A stretch of 64,000 nt of DNA from Haloechinothrix halophila YIM 93223 (GTDB lineage Bacteria > Actinomycetota > Actinomycetes > Mycobacteriales > Pseudonocardiaceae): positions 2,335,651-2,399,650 of the forward strand of contig NZ_KI632509.1 in the NCBI RefSeq assembly GCF_000504245.1. Direction: 5' to 3'. Position numbers and translations under genes: made by a program. Shown here piece after piece: positions 9,376 through 18,469 of the stretch. Within the stretch, counting starts at the first letter, position 1. Every line of letters begins with the position of its first letter. Below the pieces are notes generated by a model. The model was not told where the DNA came from and searched no databases. It saw nothing but the letters and a program-made list of their open reading frames with translations.

Positions 9376-9717
9376 ATGCCGGAGCAGATCCAGCTCGACG
9401 ACGAGGATGCCAAGATCGTGACCCTGGCGCGGTCCTCCCGCGCCCGCACGCAGGCCGCCGAAGGCGCCGCGGTCCGCGATACCGACGGCAGGACCTACGC
9501 CGCGGCCACGGTGGCGTTGCCCTCGTTGTCGTTGACGGCATTGCAGGCCGCCATCGCCGCCGCCGTGTCCAGCGGCGCGGAGGGCATCGAGGCTGCGGCG
9601 GTCGTCACGGCGTCCGAGGTCACGCCGGAGTCGGTGCGCGCGGTACGCGACCTGGCTGAGAAGGCCCCCATCTACGTCGCCGACGCGCGCGGCACGGTCA
9701 CCGAGGTCATCGGGTGA
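9376..9717 (+). CDS. cytidine deaminase-like protein lacking catalytic motifs
   Basis: A 113-residue protein at the position occupied by a conserved protein between corC and era in actinobacteria. The segment SLTALQAAIAAAVSSG resembles the helix of cytidine deaminases that normally starts CAE, but the zinc ligands (C/HAE and PCxxC) are absent. It is therefore probably not an active deaminase. The ATG at 9376 is 8 bases behind AGGAG; a GTG two codons earlier is equally in frame. The stop overlaps the era start by 4 bp. A role beside Era in ribosome biogenesis is only suggested by position. Confidence 0.85.
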   Translation: MPEQIQLDDEDAKIVTLARSSRARTQAAEGAAVRDTDGRTYAAATVALPSLSLTALQAAIAAAVSSGAEGIEAAAVVTASEVTPESVRAVRDLAEKAPIYVADARGTVTEVIG

Positions 9718-10613
9718 GCGAGCCGCATCGTTCCGGATTCGCGTGTTTCGTGGGCAGGCCCAATGCGGGCAAGTCGACGCTGACCAACGCGCTGGTCGGT
9801 AGCAAGGTCGCGATCACGTCCAGCAAGCCGCAAACCACCCGGCACGCCATCAGGGGCATCGTGCACCGGCCCGATGCGCAGCTGATCATCGTGGACACGC
9901 CTGGCCTGCATCGGCCGAGGACGTTGCTCGGGCAGCGGCTCAACGACCTGGTGTACGCCACGTGGTCCGAGGTCGACGTCATCGGGCTGTGTGTGCCCGC
10001 CGACGAGAAGATCGGGCCAGGCGACCGCTATATCGCCGGTGAGCTGCGCAAGGTCGCCAAGCGCACCCCAGTGATCGGCGTGGTTACCAAGACCGACCTG
10101 ACATCGCGCGACCAGGTGGCCGCGCAGCTGGTGGCGATGCAGGAGCTGTTCGATTTCGCTGAGATCGTGCCGGTATGCGCGAAGGACGGCTTCCAGCTCG
10201 ACACCCTCGCTGATCTTCTGGTCACGCGGCTGCCGGAGGGTCCGGAGCTGTATCCCGGCGGAGAGCTGACCGACGAGCCGGAGCAGCGGCTGGTCGCGGA
10301 GCTGATCAGGGAGGCAGCGCTGGAGGGTGTGCGCGACGAGCTGCCGCACTCACTGGCGGTCACCATCGAGGAGATGTTGCCGCGCGAGGGTCGTGACGAC
10401 CTGCTCGACGTGCACGCGTTCCTGTACGTGGAGCGGCCAAGCCAGAAAGGCATCGTCCTCGGTCACAAGGGGCAGCGGCTCAAGCAGGTCGGCACGCAGG
10501 CGCGCACGCAGATCGAGAACCTGCTCGGCACGAAGATCTACCTCGATCTGCACGTCAAGATCGCCAAGGACTGGCAGCGCGACCCGAAGCAGCTCCGCCG
10601 CCTGGGGTTCTGA
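9714..10613 (+). CDS. era: GTPase Era
   Basis: A 299-residue GTPase that binds 16S rRNA and aids 30S subunit maturation. The G1 motif GRPNAGKS, the G3 motif DTPGLH and the C-terminal KH domain (about residues 205-290, with GHKGQRLK) are clear. The G4 motif reads TKTD instead of the usual NKxD, a variation seen in some actinobacterial Era proteins as far as I know. The GTG start overlaps the preceding stop. A strong hairpin follows 20 bp after the stop and likely ends the phoH-era transcript. Confidence 0.97.
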   Translation: MSEPHRSGFACFVGRPNAGKSTLTNALVGSKVAITSSKPQTTRHAIRGIVHRPDAQLIIVDTPGLHRPRTLLGQRLNDLVYATWSEVDVIGLCVPADEKIGPGDRYIAGELRKVAKRTPVIGVVTKTDLTSRDQVAAQLVAMQELFDFAEIVPVCAKDGFQLDTLADLLVTRLPEGPELYPGGELTDEPEQRLVAELIREAALEGVRDELPHSLAVTIEEMLPREGRDDLLDVHAFLYVERPSQKGIVLGHKGQRLKQVGTQARTQIENLLGTKIYLDLHVKIAKDWQRDPKQLRRLGF

Positions 10614-10633
10614 CGCCTCGGCCATCGCTCCGT

Positions 10634-10670
10634 GCGGCCCGCTGTGTCGTGGCCGCTGGTAGCGGGCCGC
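10634..10670 (+). terminator. hairpin terminator after era
   Basis: GCGGCCCGCT (10634-10643) and AGCGGGCCGC (10661-10670) form a perfect 10-bp all-GC stem with a 17-base loop. There is no T-run, as is typical of high-GC actinobacterial terminators. Confidence 0.65.
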
Positions 10671-10713
10671 GTGGCATCGTGCCGCGTGGCCATCGGACCG
10701 GCATCGTGGCAGG

Positions 10714-10767
10714 TTGACAGCGACATCGGCGGTTGTCATGATGCGCTTGTTGGCAACTAGTCAACAA
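10714..10767 (+). promoter_or_regulatory. promoter and operator-like palindrome upstream of the MpaB-like gene
   Basis: A TTGACA box at 10714-10719 is separated by 17 bases from CATGAT at 10737-10742. Just downstream, TTGTTG (10747-10752) and CAACAA (10762-10767) are inverted arms around a CTAG-centred 9-base spacer. The palindrome would cover the transcription start and looks like a TetR-type operator. No TetR gene is adjacent. Confidence 0.45.
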
Positions 10768-10777
10768 ATACGAAGGT

Positions 10778-11635
10778 GTGGTGAGCGTGGTGCGCCGTTC
10801 CCAGCGGTCCGGGCAGTCCAGCGCGGGCGATATTAGTGCGCTCGGTGATGAGATTCACGGTGCGTCGCTACTCGCTGGCGCTGCCAACGTCATCATGCAG
10901 CTGGCCCGCAGGCCGGTGGGCCACGGCGTGATGTACAGCCCCGTAGCCACGGGCAACATCTGGGAACATCCGATCAAGCGCACCCGCACCACGCTGGCCT
11001 ACCTCATGACCGCGATGCGCGGCACCGACGAGGAACGTCGTGCGCTGCGCAAGCAGATCGATCGAGTACACGCGCACGTGCGCTCAGCGCCAGACGCCGA
11101 GGTTCCCTACAACGCCCTCGATCCCGAGCTCCAGCTGTGGGTGGCCGCCTGCCTGTACCGGGGCGTCGAGGACACCTACCGCGCGTTCGTCGGCGAGCTG
11201 GATGACGCCACCGCCGAGCAGCTCTACCAGGACGGCAAGCGGCTCGGCACCACGCTGCAAGTGCGTGAGCAGTCGTGGCCAGCCGACCTGGCGGCGTTCG
11301 AGGAGTACTGGGGCAAGGGCGTCCAGCTGATCGAGATCGACGAGCCCACCCGCGAGTACCTGCTCGGCATCGCCCGGCTGCGCTTCTACGGCCGTCCGGT
11401 GTCGTGGCTGCTCGGCTGGTTTGGCGAGTTCATCACCACCGGGTTTCTGCACCCCCCGTTCCGTGAGGCCATGGGGCTGCGCTGGGACGAGCGCAGACAG
11501 CGCCGCTTCGACGCGCTGCTGCGCGCGATCCGGCTGGCGAACCGGGTGCTGCCCAGGGCGCTGCGGGAGTTCCCGTTGAACCTGGTGTGGTGGGACACGC
11601 GCAGGCGGCTGCGCACGGGCAAGCCCGTCATCTGA
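10778..11635 (+). CDS. oxygenase MpaB family (DUF2236) protein
   Basis: A 285-residue helical protein of the DUF2236/MpaB/latex-clearing-protein fold. Members bind heme b or have unknown activity, and many actinobacteria encode several. Recognisable parts are the segment NIWEHPIKRTRTTLAYL near residues 50-66 and the conserved Arg/Tyr-rich helix VAACLYRGVEDTYRAF. In mycobacteria a different gene occupies the era-recO gap, so this gene is an insertion into the conserved order. The start is uncertain: GTG codons at 10778, 10781 and 10787 are all possible. The 282-bp gap to recO holds no gene that I can see, only three scattered copies of tcgccaca. Confidence 0.8.
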   Translation: MVSVVRRSQRSGQSSAGDISALGDEIHGASLLAGAANVIMQLARRPVGHGVMYSPVATGNIWEHPIKRTRTTLAYLMTAMRGTDEERRALRKQIDRVHAHVRSAPDAEVPYNALDPELQLWVAACLYRGVEDTYRAFVGELDDATAEQLYQDGKRLGTTLQVREQSWPADLAAFEEYWGKGVQLIEIDEPTREYLLGIARLRFYGRPVSWLLGWFGEFITTGFLHPPFREAMGLRWDERRQRRFDALLRAIRLANRVLPRALREFPLNLVWWDTRRRLRTGKPVI

Positions 11636-11917
11636 CGACGCCGTGTCTGGCCAACGCCGAATACCGCAAGGGGTGGTGTGGATCTTGATGCGAATAGGCG
11701 ATCCATATCGCCACAACGCCTCATGATCCATTCTCGGTCGCCACAGCGGCGCGGCCAAGCTTGGTGCCCGCATCGCCGTCAGAGCTGAGTAAGTCTGTAG
11801 ACAAGATCGACTCGACGGCGTACGGACCTTGCGTCTCACGCCGACGTCGCCACAGCCCTGACGGGCCCACCGCGTGGCCATCCCCCTGAACACCCGACGG
11901 AGTGGGATGATCGGGGA

Positions 11918-12706
11918 GTGGCCCATCTGTATCGCGACACCGGTGTGGTGCTGCGCGTGCACAAGCTCGGCGAAGCCGACCGCATCATCACGCTGCTGAC
12001 GCGCAAGCACGGCAAGCTGCGCGCCGTCGCCAAGGGCGTGCGCCGCACGTCCTCCCGGTTCGGCGCGCGGCTGGAGCCGTTCGGCCACGTCGACGCCCAG
12101 TTCTACCCCGGCAGAACACTGGACGTCATCACCCAGGTGACCACGGTGGATGCCTTCGCGGTCGGCATCGTGTCCGACTACCAGCGTTACACCGCCGCCA
12201 GCGCCATCTCCGAGACCGCCGACCGGCTCGCCGCCGAGGAGGGCGAACCGGCGCTTCGGCTGTACCTGCTCGTCGTCGGGGCGCTGCGGGCGCTCGCGGA
12301 CGGCCAGCGCGACTCGTCGCTGGTGCTGGACGCCTTCCTGCTGCGGGCGATGGCATTCGCGGGCTGGGCGCCCGCGGTGTCGGAGTGCGCTCGCTGCGGC
12401 CTGCCAGGGCCGCACACGGCGTTCAGCGTGCAGGCGGGCGGCCTGGTATGCGCCCGGTGCAGGCCAGCCGGCGCGGTGAACCCGGCGCCCGACGTGATCG
12501 GCTTGCTCGTGGCCTTGCTGCACGGTGACTGGGACACGGCCGGCGCGACCGCGCAGGGTACTCGCCGCGACGCGAGTGGCCTGGTCGCCGCGCACCTGCA
12601 GTGGCATCTTGAGCGTCAGTTACGCTCACTGCCGCTGGTGGAGCGGCGCGTGTGGCAGGGCACCCTGGGCACCGAAGCAGCGAGTGAGGCAGCGAGCGGA
12701 GGCTGA
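11918..12706 (+). CDS. recO: DNA repair protein RecO
   Basis: A 262-residue recombination mediator that binds SSB and RecR and helps load RecA at gaps. It has the N-terminal OB fold (about residues 1-80, beginning [19 protein letters not shown]) and a four-cysteine zinc knuckle, CARCGLPG followed by VCARC, near residues 150-185. It is followed after 4 bp by uppS, so the two are probably cotranscribed as in other actinobacteria. Confidence 0.95.
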   Translation: MAHLYRDTGVVLRVHKLGEADRIITLLTRKHGKLRAVAKGVRRTSSRFGARLEPFGHVDAQFYPGRTLDVITQVTTVDAFAVGIVSDYQRYTAASAISETADRLAAEEGEPALRLYLLVVGALRALADGQRDSSLVLDAFLLRAMAFAGWAPAVSECARCGLPGPHTAFSVQAGGLVCARCRPAGAVNPAPDVIGLLVALLHGDWDTAGATAQGTRRDASGLVAAHLQWHLERQLRSLPLVERRVWQGTLGTEAASEAASGG

Positions 12707-12710
12707 AACA

Positions 12711-13529
12711 GTGCGGCGTAGCCGTCACGAACCGGGCACGCCCGGCACGATCAACTCCCCGGACCCGCACCCGTCCGGGGCGCGACCGCCGGATATCCCC
12801 GCCGAGTTCCTGCCGCGGCATGTCGCGCTGGTCATGGACGGCAACGGTCGCTGGGCCAATCAGCGCGGGCTGCCCCGCATCGAGGGGCACAAGCGGGGCG
12901 AGGCCGTCATGATCGACGTCGCGAGCGGCGCGGTCGAGCTGGGCGTGAAGTGGCTGTCGGTGTACGCGTTCTCCACCGAGAACTGGAAACGCAGCCCGGA
13001 GGAGGTGCGCTTCCTGATGGGGTTCAACCGTGACACCATCCGCCGCCAGGTCGACTACCTCGGCTCCATCGGTGTGCGGATTCGCTGGGCGGGCCGCCGC
13101 CCCAAGCTGTGGCGCAGCGTCATCAAGGAGCTGCAGGCCGCCGAGGAGAAGACCAAGCACAACACGAAGCTGAACATGACCATGTGCGTGAATTACGGTG
13201 GTCGTGCCGAGGTCGGTGACGCCGCACGCCGGATCGCCGAGCTCGCGGCGGCAGGCGAGATCAACCCGGCGAAGGTGAACGAGCGCACTATCGCGAAGTA
13301 CCTGTACCAGCCGGAGATGCCCGACGTCGACCTGTTCCTGCGGCCGTCGGGCGAGCAGCGGACGTCCAACTTCCTGCTGTGGCAGTCGGCCTACGCCGAG
13401 TTCGTGTTCCAGGACACGCTGTTCCCCGACTTCGACCGCACGCACCTCTGGCAAGCCTGTCTGGAGTACGCCAAGCGCGACCGGCGCTTCGGGGCCGCCC
13501 GCGACGCCGTGGAAGAGAGACAACGATGA
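12711..13529 (+). CDS. uppS: isoprenyl transferase (cis-prenyl diphosphate synthase)
   Basis: A 272-residue Z-prenyltransferase making the C50-C55 polyprenyl diphosphate carrier for cell-wall assembly. The catalytic motif [14 protein letters not shown], the NYGGRAEV block and the [15 protein letters not shown] block are intact. The GTG at 12711 is chosen because CGGAGG lies 8 bases upstream and the family N-terminus begins there. The stop overlaps the following ATG by 4 bp. Confidence 0.96.
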   Translation: MRRSRHEPGTPGTINSPDPHPSGARPPDIPAEFLPRHVALVMDGNGRWANQRGLPRIEGHKRGEAVMIDVASGAVELGVKWLSVYAFSTENWKRSPEEVRFLMGFNRDTIRRQVDYLGSIGVRIRWAGRRPKLWRSVIKELQAAEEKTKHNTKLNMTMCVNYGGRAEVGDAARRIAELAAAGEINPAKVNERTIAKYLYQPEMPDVDLFLRPSGEQRTSNFLLWQSAYAEFVFQDTLFPDFDRTHLWQACLEYAKRDRRFGAARDAVEERQR

Positions 13530-13954
13530 GTACCGAGGCCACTAAGACCGCCGAACTGCTGGCGAACGCCAAGGCAGCGATGGAGCGTTACATCGAGGTG
13601 CACGTCGACGATGACGGTGCGCTGACCTTCCGGCACGCGGACGTGCCCTGTGCGGTGCAGGCCGTGCGGCTGGCGGAGGGCCTGACGGTGCTGAGCTTGA
13701 CCTGCGTGGTCGCCTGGGACCTGCCCGACGACCCGTCGCTTGCCGCCTCCGCGGCCGAACGCGCTGGTCAGGGGCTGTTCGGCACCCTCGGCGTCGTGCA
13801 CACCGAGACCGGTCTCGACGTCACGCTTCGCTACGCCTTCCCCGCCGACGGGCTGGACGAGACGCCGCTGGGCACGCTGCTGATGCTGGTGGTCTCCACC
13901 GCGTCGCAGCTGCGCTCCGATCTGCTCGGGATGGCGGAGGTCGAGCAGCAGTAA
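13526..13954 (+). CDS. YbjN-like conserved protein
   Basis: A 142-residue cytoplasmic protein with no membrane segment. Its alpha-beta pattern ([17 protein letters not shown], then an acidic middle part) resembles the YbjN/type III chaperone-like fold found in actinobacteria. It corresponds in position to the small conserved gene between uppS and zur in mycobacteria. The ATG overlaps the uppS stop. Function unknown. Confidence 0.8.
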   Translation: MSTEATKTAELLANAKAAMERYIEVHVDDDGALTFRHADVPCAVQAVRLAEGLTVLSLTCVVAWDLPDDPSLAASAAERAGQGLFGTLGVVHTETGLDVTLRYAFPADGLDETPLGTLLMLVVSTASQLRSDLLGMAEVEQQ

Positions 13955-13964
13955 TTCTGATCAA

Positions 13965-14031
13965 CTTACCCTGTGCTGTGACGAGAGAATAGGACAAATC
14001 CGGCAGGAAAGTGGTCGTAGCGCAGGGTAAG
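13965..14031. repeat. wide inverted repeat between convergent genes
   Basis: CTTACCCTG (13965-13973) and CAGGGTAAG (14023-14031) are perfect 9-bp inverted arms separated by 49 bases; GCT/AGC extends them after one mismatch. A second small palindrome, AGCCGA-G-TCGGCT (14030-14042), abuts the zur stop. The structure sits exactly in the gap between the convergent YbjN-like and zur genes and may be a bidirectional terminator or a small structured RNA. Confidence 0.45.
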
Positions 14032-14046
14032 CCGAGTCGGCTGAGC

Positions 14047-14472
14047 CTACGCAGCGGCGCAGCTTGAGCACGTCCCGACGATCTCAACGGTGTGGCTGAT
14101 GTCGGAGAAGCCGTTGCTCGTCGCGATCCTGTCGGCCCAGCGCTCCACGGCGGGTCCCTCGATCTCCACGGTGTAGCCGCACTTCCGGCAGACGAGGTGA
14201 TGGTGGTGGTGATCGGAACAGCGCCGGTAGACCGCCTCACCGGATTCGGTGCGCAACACGTCGATCACCCCGGCGTCCGACAGCGACTGCAACGTCCGGT
14301 ACACCGTGGTCAGGCCGATCCCGTCGCCGCGTTTGCGCAGCTCGTCGTGCAGTTCCTGGGCGGAGCGGAAGTCGTCGATCTCGTTGAGCAGCTCCACAAC
14401 CGCGGCGCGCTGCTTGGTCGCCCTGCGACCGGGAACCGGCGCGCTGCCCGCGCGTGACTCCGCTCGTGTCAT
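14047..14472 (-). CDS. zur: Fur-family zinc uptake regulator Zur (FurB)
   Basis: A 141-residue metalloregulator. It has an N-terminal winged helix (ATKQRAAVVELLNEIDDF), the histidine-rich segment SDHHHHHLVC and two CxxC pairs (CRKC and CSSC) that bind the structural zinc. Its ATG overlaps the stop of the ArsR/SmtB gene by 4 bp, reproducing the smtB-zur operon known in mycobacteria, where SmtB senses excess zinc and Zur represses uptake. Confidence 0.94.
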   Translation of the reverse strand: MTRAESRAGSAPVPGRRATKQRAAVVELLNEIDDFRSAQELHDELRKRGDGIGLTTVYRTLQSLSDAGVIDVLRTESGEAVYRRCSDHHHHHLVCRKCGYTVEIEGPAVERWADRIATSNGFSDISHTVEIVGTCSSCAAA

Positions 14473-14900
14473 GGACGTTGGTCCTCCTCCATCTCGGCTA
14501 CGTGCGCGACGGCGTCGGCGACGATGTGGGCGAGGTGGTCGTCGGCGAGTTGGTAGACGACTTCCCTGCCGCGCCGCTGTCCCCGCACCACGCGGGCCGC
14601 CTTGAGCACCCGGAGGTGCTGGCTGATCAGTGGTTGCGCGACGCCGAGGCCGTCCACCAGCTCGTGCACGCACCGCTCGCCGGAACGCAGCTGCAGCACG
14701 ATCGCGATCCGGACCGGCGCTGCCAGCGCCCGTAGCAGCTCACCTGCCTCCGCGAGGGTACCCGTTGGCGGCACCGGGATGGTCGGCACGGACCGATCCG
14801 ACGAGTGCGGCGGTTCCTGAGTGCCGCTCGCGGTGCCGGCGGTGTCTTCGGTGTCCGGAGTGTCCTCGGTACCTGCAGTGCCCTTGACGGTCGGCGCCAT
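14469..14900 (-). CDS. ArsR/SmtB-family metal-sensing repressor
   Basis: About 143 residues when started at the ATG at 14900. The first 45 residues are a Thr/Glu/Pro-rich disordered tail with repeated TEDT-like tripeptides. The winged helix follows, with recognition helix AQPLISQHLRVLK. The last helix carries an Asp-x-His ... His-x-x-Glu array (DDHLAHIV ... HVAE) as in SmtB alpha-5 zinc sites. It is first in an operon with zur and divergent from glyS. The start could be further upstream. Confidence 0.9.
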   Translation of the reverse strand: MAPTVKGTAGTEDTPDTEDTAGTASGTQEPPHSSDRSVPTIPVPPTGTLAEAGELLRALAAPVRIAIVLQLRSGERCVHELVDGLGVAQPLISQHLRVLKAARVVRGQRRGREVVYQLADDHLAHIVADAVAHVAEMEEDQRP

Positions 14901-15045
14901 GGTGTCATGGTAGTCGCCGAGGTCGAGCGCGCCGCGAGGCGTTACTGTCAGTGAGCGCCCCAGCCGCCCACTCGGGTTGTCCCCGCGAGGGCTACGCTTG
15001 AGCATTCAGAAACCCCAGTACTCACACATTCGGAGAGTCCTTCCC

Positions 15046-16434
15046 GTGGCGACCGACAGAATCGAGACCGTTGTCAGCCTGTGCAAGCGCCGTGGCTTCG
15101 TCTACCCATGCGGAGAGATCTACGGTGGCACCCGCTCGGCTTGGGACTACGGACCGCTCGGCGTCGAGCTGAAGGACAACATCAAGCGGCAGTGGTGGAA
15201 GTCGATGATCCAGGGCCGCGACGACGTCGTCGGCCTCGACTCCTCGGTGATCCTGCCGCGCGACGTGTGGGTCGCGTCTGGTCACGTCGAGGCGTTCGTC
15301 GACCCGCTGATCGAGTGCCTGTCATGTCACCGCCGCTGGCGCGCCGACCAGCTCGCCGAAGAGTACGTCGAGCGCACCGGCAAGGAAGCGGATGAAGGTC
15401 ACCTGTCCGACGTGCCGTGCCCGAACTGCGGCACGAGGGGCGAGTACACCGAGCCGCGGGAGTTCAACGGCCTGCTCAAGACCTATCTCGGCCCGGTTGA
15501 GTCCGAGGAGGGGTTGCACTACCTGCGGCCGGAGACCGCGCAAGGCATCTTCGTGAACTTCTCCAACGTGCTGACATCGTCGCGGAAGAAGCCGCCGTTC
15601 GGCATCGGCCAGATCGGCAAGTCGTTCCGCAACGAGATCACGCCGGGCAACTTCATCTTCCGCACCCGCGAGTTCGAGCAGATGGAGATGGAGTACTTCG
15701 TCGAGCCTGGCGAGGACGAGGAGTGGCACCAGTACTGGATCGACGAGCGCACCAAGTGGTACACCGACCTCGGCATCGCCAAGGACAACCTGCGCCACTA
15801 CGAGCACCCGAAGGAAAAGCTGTCGCACTACTCGAAGCGCACCGTCGACGTCGAGTACCGGTTCCAGTTCTCCTCCGGGCAGGAGTGGGGCGAGCTGGAA
15901 GGCATCGCCAACCGCACCGACTTCGACCTGACCACGCACTCCAACCACTCCGGTGTTGATCTGTCCTATTTCGACCAGTCGACAGGGGAGCGGTACCGGC
16001 CGTTCGTGATCGAGCCGGCAGCCGGTGTCGGACGTCCGATGATGGCCTTCCTGCTCGATGCCTACACCGAGGACGAGGCGCCCAACGCCAAGGGCGGCGT
16101 CGACAAGCGCGTCGTGCTCAAGCTGGACCGCAGGCTCGCGCCGGTGAAGGCGGCCGTGCTGCCGTTGTCGCGCAACGCCGACCTGTCGCCGAAGGCCCGC
16201 GACATCGCGACCACGCTGCGCAAGAACTGGAACGTCGACTTCGACGACTCGGGTGCCATCGGCCGCCGTTACCGCCGCCAGGACGAGATCGGCACGCCGT
16301 TCTGCGTCACCATCGACTTCGATTCGCTGGACGACCACGCGGTCACGGTGCGCGAACGGGACACGATGAACCAGGAGCGCGTCGCGATCGACCAGCTGGA
16401 GAGCTACCTCGCCGCGCGGCTCGTCGGCTGCTGA
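15046..16434 (+). CDS. glyS: glycyl-tRNA synthetase (class II, single chain)
   Basis: A 462-residue alpha2-type glycyl-tRNA synthetase, the normal actinobacterial form. The N-terminal [16 protein letters not shown] start, the cysteine pairs CLSC and CPNC of the inserted zinc region, motif 2 [14 protein letters not shown] and the C-terminal anticodon-binding domain are all present. The GTG at 15046 follows CGGAGAG at a suitable distance, so the longer in-frame extension upstream is not used. It is divergent from smtB-zur. Confidence 0.97.
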   Translation: MATDRIETVVSLCKRRGFVYPCGEIYGGTRSAWDYGPLGVELKDNIKRQWWKSMIQGRDDVVGLDSSVILPRDVWVASGHVEAFVDPLIECLSCHRRWRADQLAEEYVERTGKEADEGHLSDVPCPNCGTRGEYTEPREFNGLLKTYLGPVESEEGLHYLRPETAQGIFVNFSNVLTSSRKKPPFGIGQIGKSFRNEITPGNFIFRTREFEQMEMEYFVEPGEDEEWHQYWIDERTKWYTDLGIAKDNLRHYEHPKEKLSHYSKRTVDVEYRFQFSSGQEWGELEGIANRTDFDLTTHSNHSGVDLSYFDQSTGERYRPFVIEPAAGVGRPMMAFLLDAYTEDEAPNAKGGVDKRVVLKLDRRLAPVKAAVLPLSRNADLSPKARDIATTLRKNWNVDFDDSGAIGRRYRRQDEIGTPFCVTIDFDSLDDHAVTVRERDTMNQERVAIDQLESYLAARLVGC

Positions 16435-16470
16435 TCCGAACGGACGCCCCCGGTACGTCACTGGCACGGG

Positions 16471-17139
16471 GTGCGGGAAGATGGCCTGGTGATCGCTGAG
16501 TCGAGGGAACCCCGCTTCCGACGCTGGTTACTGCGCGCTGTCGTTGGCGGCATCCTTGTCGGCTTGGTGCTCGTCACGGGGACGGCGTTCCGGATCTGGC
16601 AGGTGGCGCGCGTCGACGACCGCTCACCAGCGGACCTGATCGTGGTGCTCGGCGCCGCGCAGTACAACGGCACGCCGTCGGACATTTTTCGATGGCGGCT
16701 CGAGCACGCGCGGGACCTGTATCAGGACGGCGTCGCGCGGTATGTGGTGACCACCGGCGGCAGCCGTGACGGCGACGCCTACACCGAGGCGGAAGCCGGG
16801 GCACGGTGGCTGGAGCGCCACGGCGTGCCAGCATCGGCGACCATCGCGATCGGCGAGGGTGTGGATACCCTCGGCAGCATCGAGGCGGCAGGCGTCGAGG
16901 CCCGTGAGCGCGGGCTGGAATCGGCGGTCGTGGTCAGCGATCCGTGGCACTCGCTGCGGGCGCGGACCATGGCCAAGGACTCCGGGCTGGACGCGTGGAC
17001 GTCGCCGACGCGCAGCGGTCCCACCGTGCAGACCCGCGAGATCCAGTTCCGCTACATCTGGCGGGAGACCAAGGCGCTGCTGTTCTACCGCGTCGCCCGC
17101 GCGTCGGCGGATGAGGCGGGCTCGACCGGGCTGGGCTGA
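16471..17139 (+). CDS. YdcF/SanA-like DUF218 membrane-anchored protein
   Basis: A 222-residue protein with one N-terminal membrane anchor (about residues 17-40) and an extracytoplasmic DUF218 domain. Signatures are VVLGAAQYNGTPS, the nucleotide-like loop VTTGGSRDGDAYTEAEAG and VVSDPWHSLRA. E. coli relatives (SanA, ElyC) act in envelope integrity. It starts 36 bp after glyS. The GTG at 16489 is an alternative start. Confidence 0.88.
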   Translation: MREDGLVIAESREPRFRRWLLRAVVGGILVGLVLVTGTAFRIWQVARVDDRSPADLIVVLGAAQYNGTPSDIFRWRLEHARDLYQDGVARYVVTTGGSRDGDAYTEAEAGARWLERHGVPASATIAIGEGVDTLGSIEAAGVEARERGLESAVVVSDPWHSLRARTMAKDSGLDAWTSPTRSGPTVQTREIQFRYIWRETKALLFYRVARASADEAGSTGLG

Positions 17140-17206
17140 GCGCACGGACCCGGCTGGTCCCCGTCGAGGATTCGGCACTGTCGCCGGTTCTGCGTAGCCT
17201 GGGGCG

Positions 17207-18469
17207 GTGAGCTACACCGACCATGACCGCGAGCGGGTGATCGCCGAGCCCGCCAAGGACACGCGCGGTATCGGCGACGATCGGTCGCCGTTCGCGCGCG
17301 ACCGTGCGCGGGTGCTGCACTCGGCAGCGCTGCGCAGGCTCGCGGGCAAGACGCAGGTCGTCGGGCCAGGAGAGGGCGCAGAGGTGTCGGGTGTGCCACG
17401 CACCCGGCTCACCCACTCGCTCGAGGTCGCGCAAATCGGCCGAAACATCGCGGAGTCGCTCGGGGCCGACGGCGACCTGGTCGACACCGCGGGCTTGGCG
17501 CACGACATCGGGCATCCGCCGTTCGGCCACAACGGCGAGAAGGCGCTCGACGAGCTGGCACAGGACTGCGGTGGCTACGAGGGCAACGCACAGACGTTGC
17601 GCATTCTGACGCGCCTTGAGCCGAAGGTGCGCTCAGACGGCGAGTTGACCAGCGGGCTGAACCTCACCAGGGCGTGCCTCGACGCCACCACCAAGTACCC
17701 GTGGCGGCGCAGTGCTGGCACGCGGAAGTTCGGCGCGTACGACGACGACCTGCCGGTGTTCGAGTGGATGCGCGCTGGCGCGCCGGAGGGCCAGATGTGC
17801 CTGGAAGCCAGCATCATGGACTGGTCGGACGACGTCGCCTACTCGGTGCACGACGTGGAGGACGGGGTGCTGTCCGGCCGCATCTCGCTGCACGTGCTCA
17901 CCGACGCCACCGAACGCGCCGCGCTGGCGGAGCTCGCCGCGAAGCACTTCTCGTCGCTCGCGGTGTCCACGCTTGAGTCCGCCGCGCAGGAACTTCTGGC
18001 GTTGCCCGCCGTGGCTGAGCTGGCGGTGCCGGACTACGACTTCTCGCTCGGTGCGCTGGTCGCGCTGAAGCGGCTCACCAGTGAGCTGGTCGGCCGGTTC
18101 GCCACGGCAACCGTCACCGAGACCCGCGCGACCTACGGCGACGGTCCGCTGACCCGGTACGCGGCGCGGCTCGTCGTGCCCGATCGGGTGGCTGCCGAGG
18201 TCGCGCTGCTCAAGGCGCTCGCACTGCGGTACGTGATGAGCGACCGACGCAGGCTCGCCGTGCAGGAGGGGCAGCGGCAGTTGCTGACGGAGTTGGTCGA
18301 GGTGCTGCTGCGGCGTTCGCCCGAGGTGCTGGACCGGCTGCTGCAACCCGCGTGGCACGCGGCGGCCGACGACGCCGGGCGCACCCGCGTCGTCGTTGAT
18401 CAGGTCGCGTCGCTGACCGACGCGCAAGCCGTCGCCTGGCACGCCTGGCACACTGGTCGGCATGGCTGA
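17207..18469 (+). CDS. dgt: deoxyguanosinetriphosphate triphosphohydrolase-like HD protein
   Basis: A 420-residue HD-domain dNTPase that splits dNTPs into nucleoside and tripolyphosphate. The metal-binding motif is intact: HSLEVAQIGR supplies the first His and AGLAHDIGHPPFGH the HD pair. A TAGCCT box at 17195-17200 ends 6 bases before the GTG, suggesting a leaderless transcript. It lies upstream of dnaG in the conserved order, here separated from it by accessory genes. Confidence 0.94.
   Translation: MSYTDHDRERVIAEPAKDTRGIGDDRSPFARDRARVLHSAALRRLAGKTQVVGPGEGAEVSGVPRTRLTHSLEVAQIGRNIAESLGADGDLVDTAGLAHDIGHPPFGHNGEKALDELAQDCGGYEGNAQTLRILTRLEPKVRSDGELTSGLNLTRACLDATTKYPWRRSAGTRKFGAYDDDLPVFEWMRAGAPEGQMCLEASIMDWSDDVAYSVHDVEDGVLSGRISLHVLTDATERAALAELAAKHFSSLAVSTLESAAQELLALPAVAELAVPDYDFSLGALVALKRLTSELVGRFATATVTETRATYGDGPLTRYAARLVVPDRVAAEVALLKALALRYVMSDRRRLAVQEGQRQLLTELVEVLLRRSPEVLDRLLQPAWHAAADDAGRTRVVVDQVASLTDAQAVAWHAWHTGRHG

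Noticed and set aside
14760..14900. Thr/Glu-rich stretch at the start of the SmtB-like gene as another copy of the 21-bp repeat.
   Set aside because: It has irregular 9-12 bp periodicity and lacks the GGCGTC...GGACAC pattern.
14901..15045. A T-box, riboswitch or Zur box in the smtB/glyS divergent gap.
   Set aside because: No stem-loop with conserved T-box sequence and no TGAAAATCATTTTCA-like site was found.
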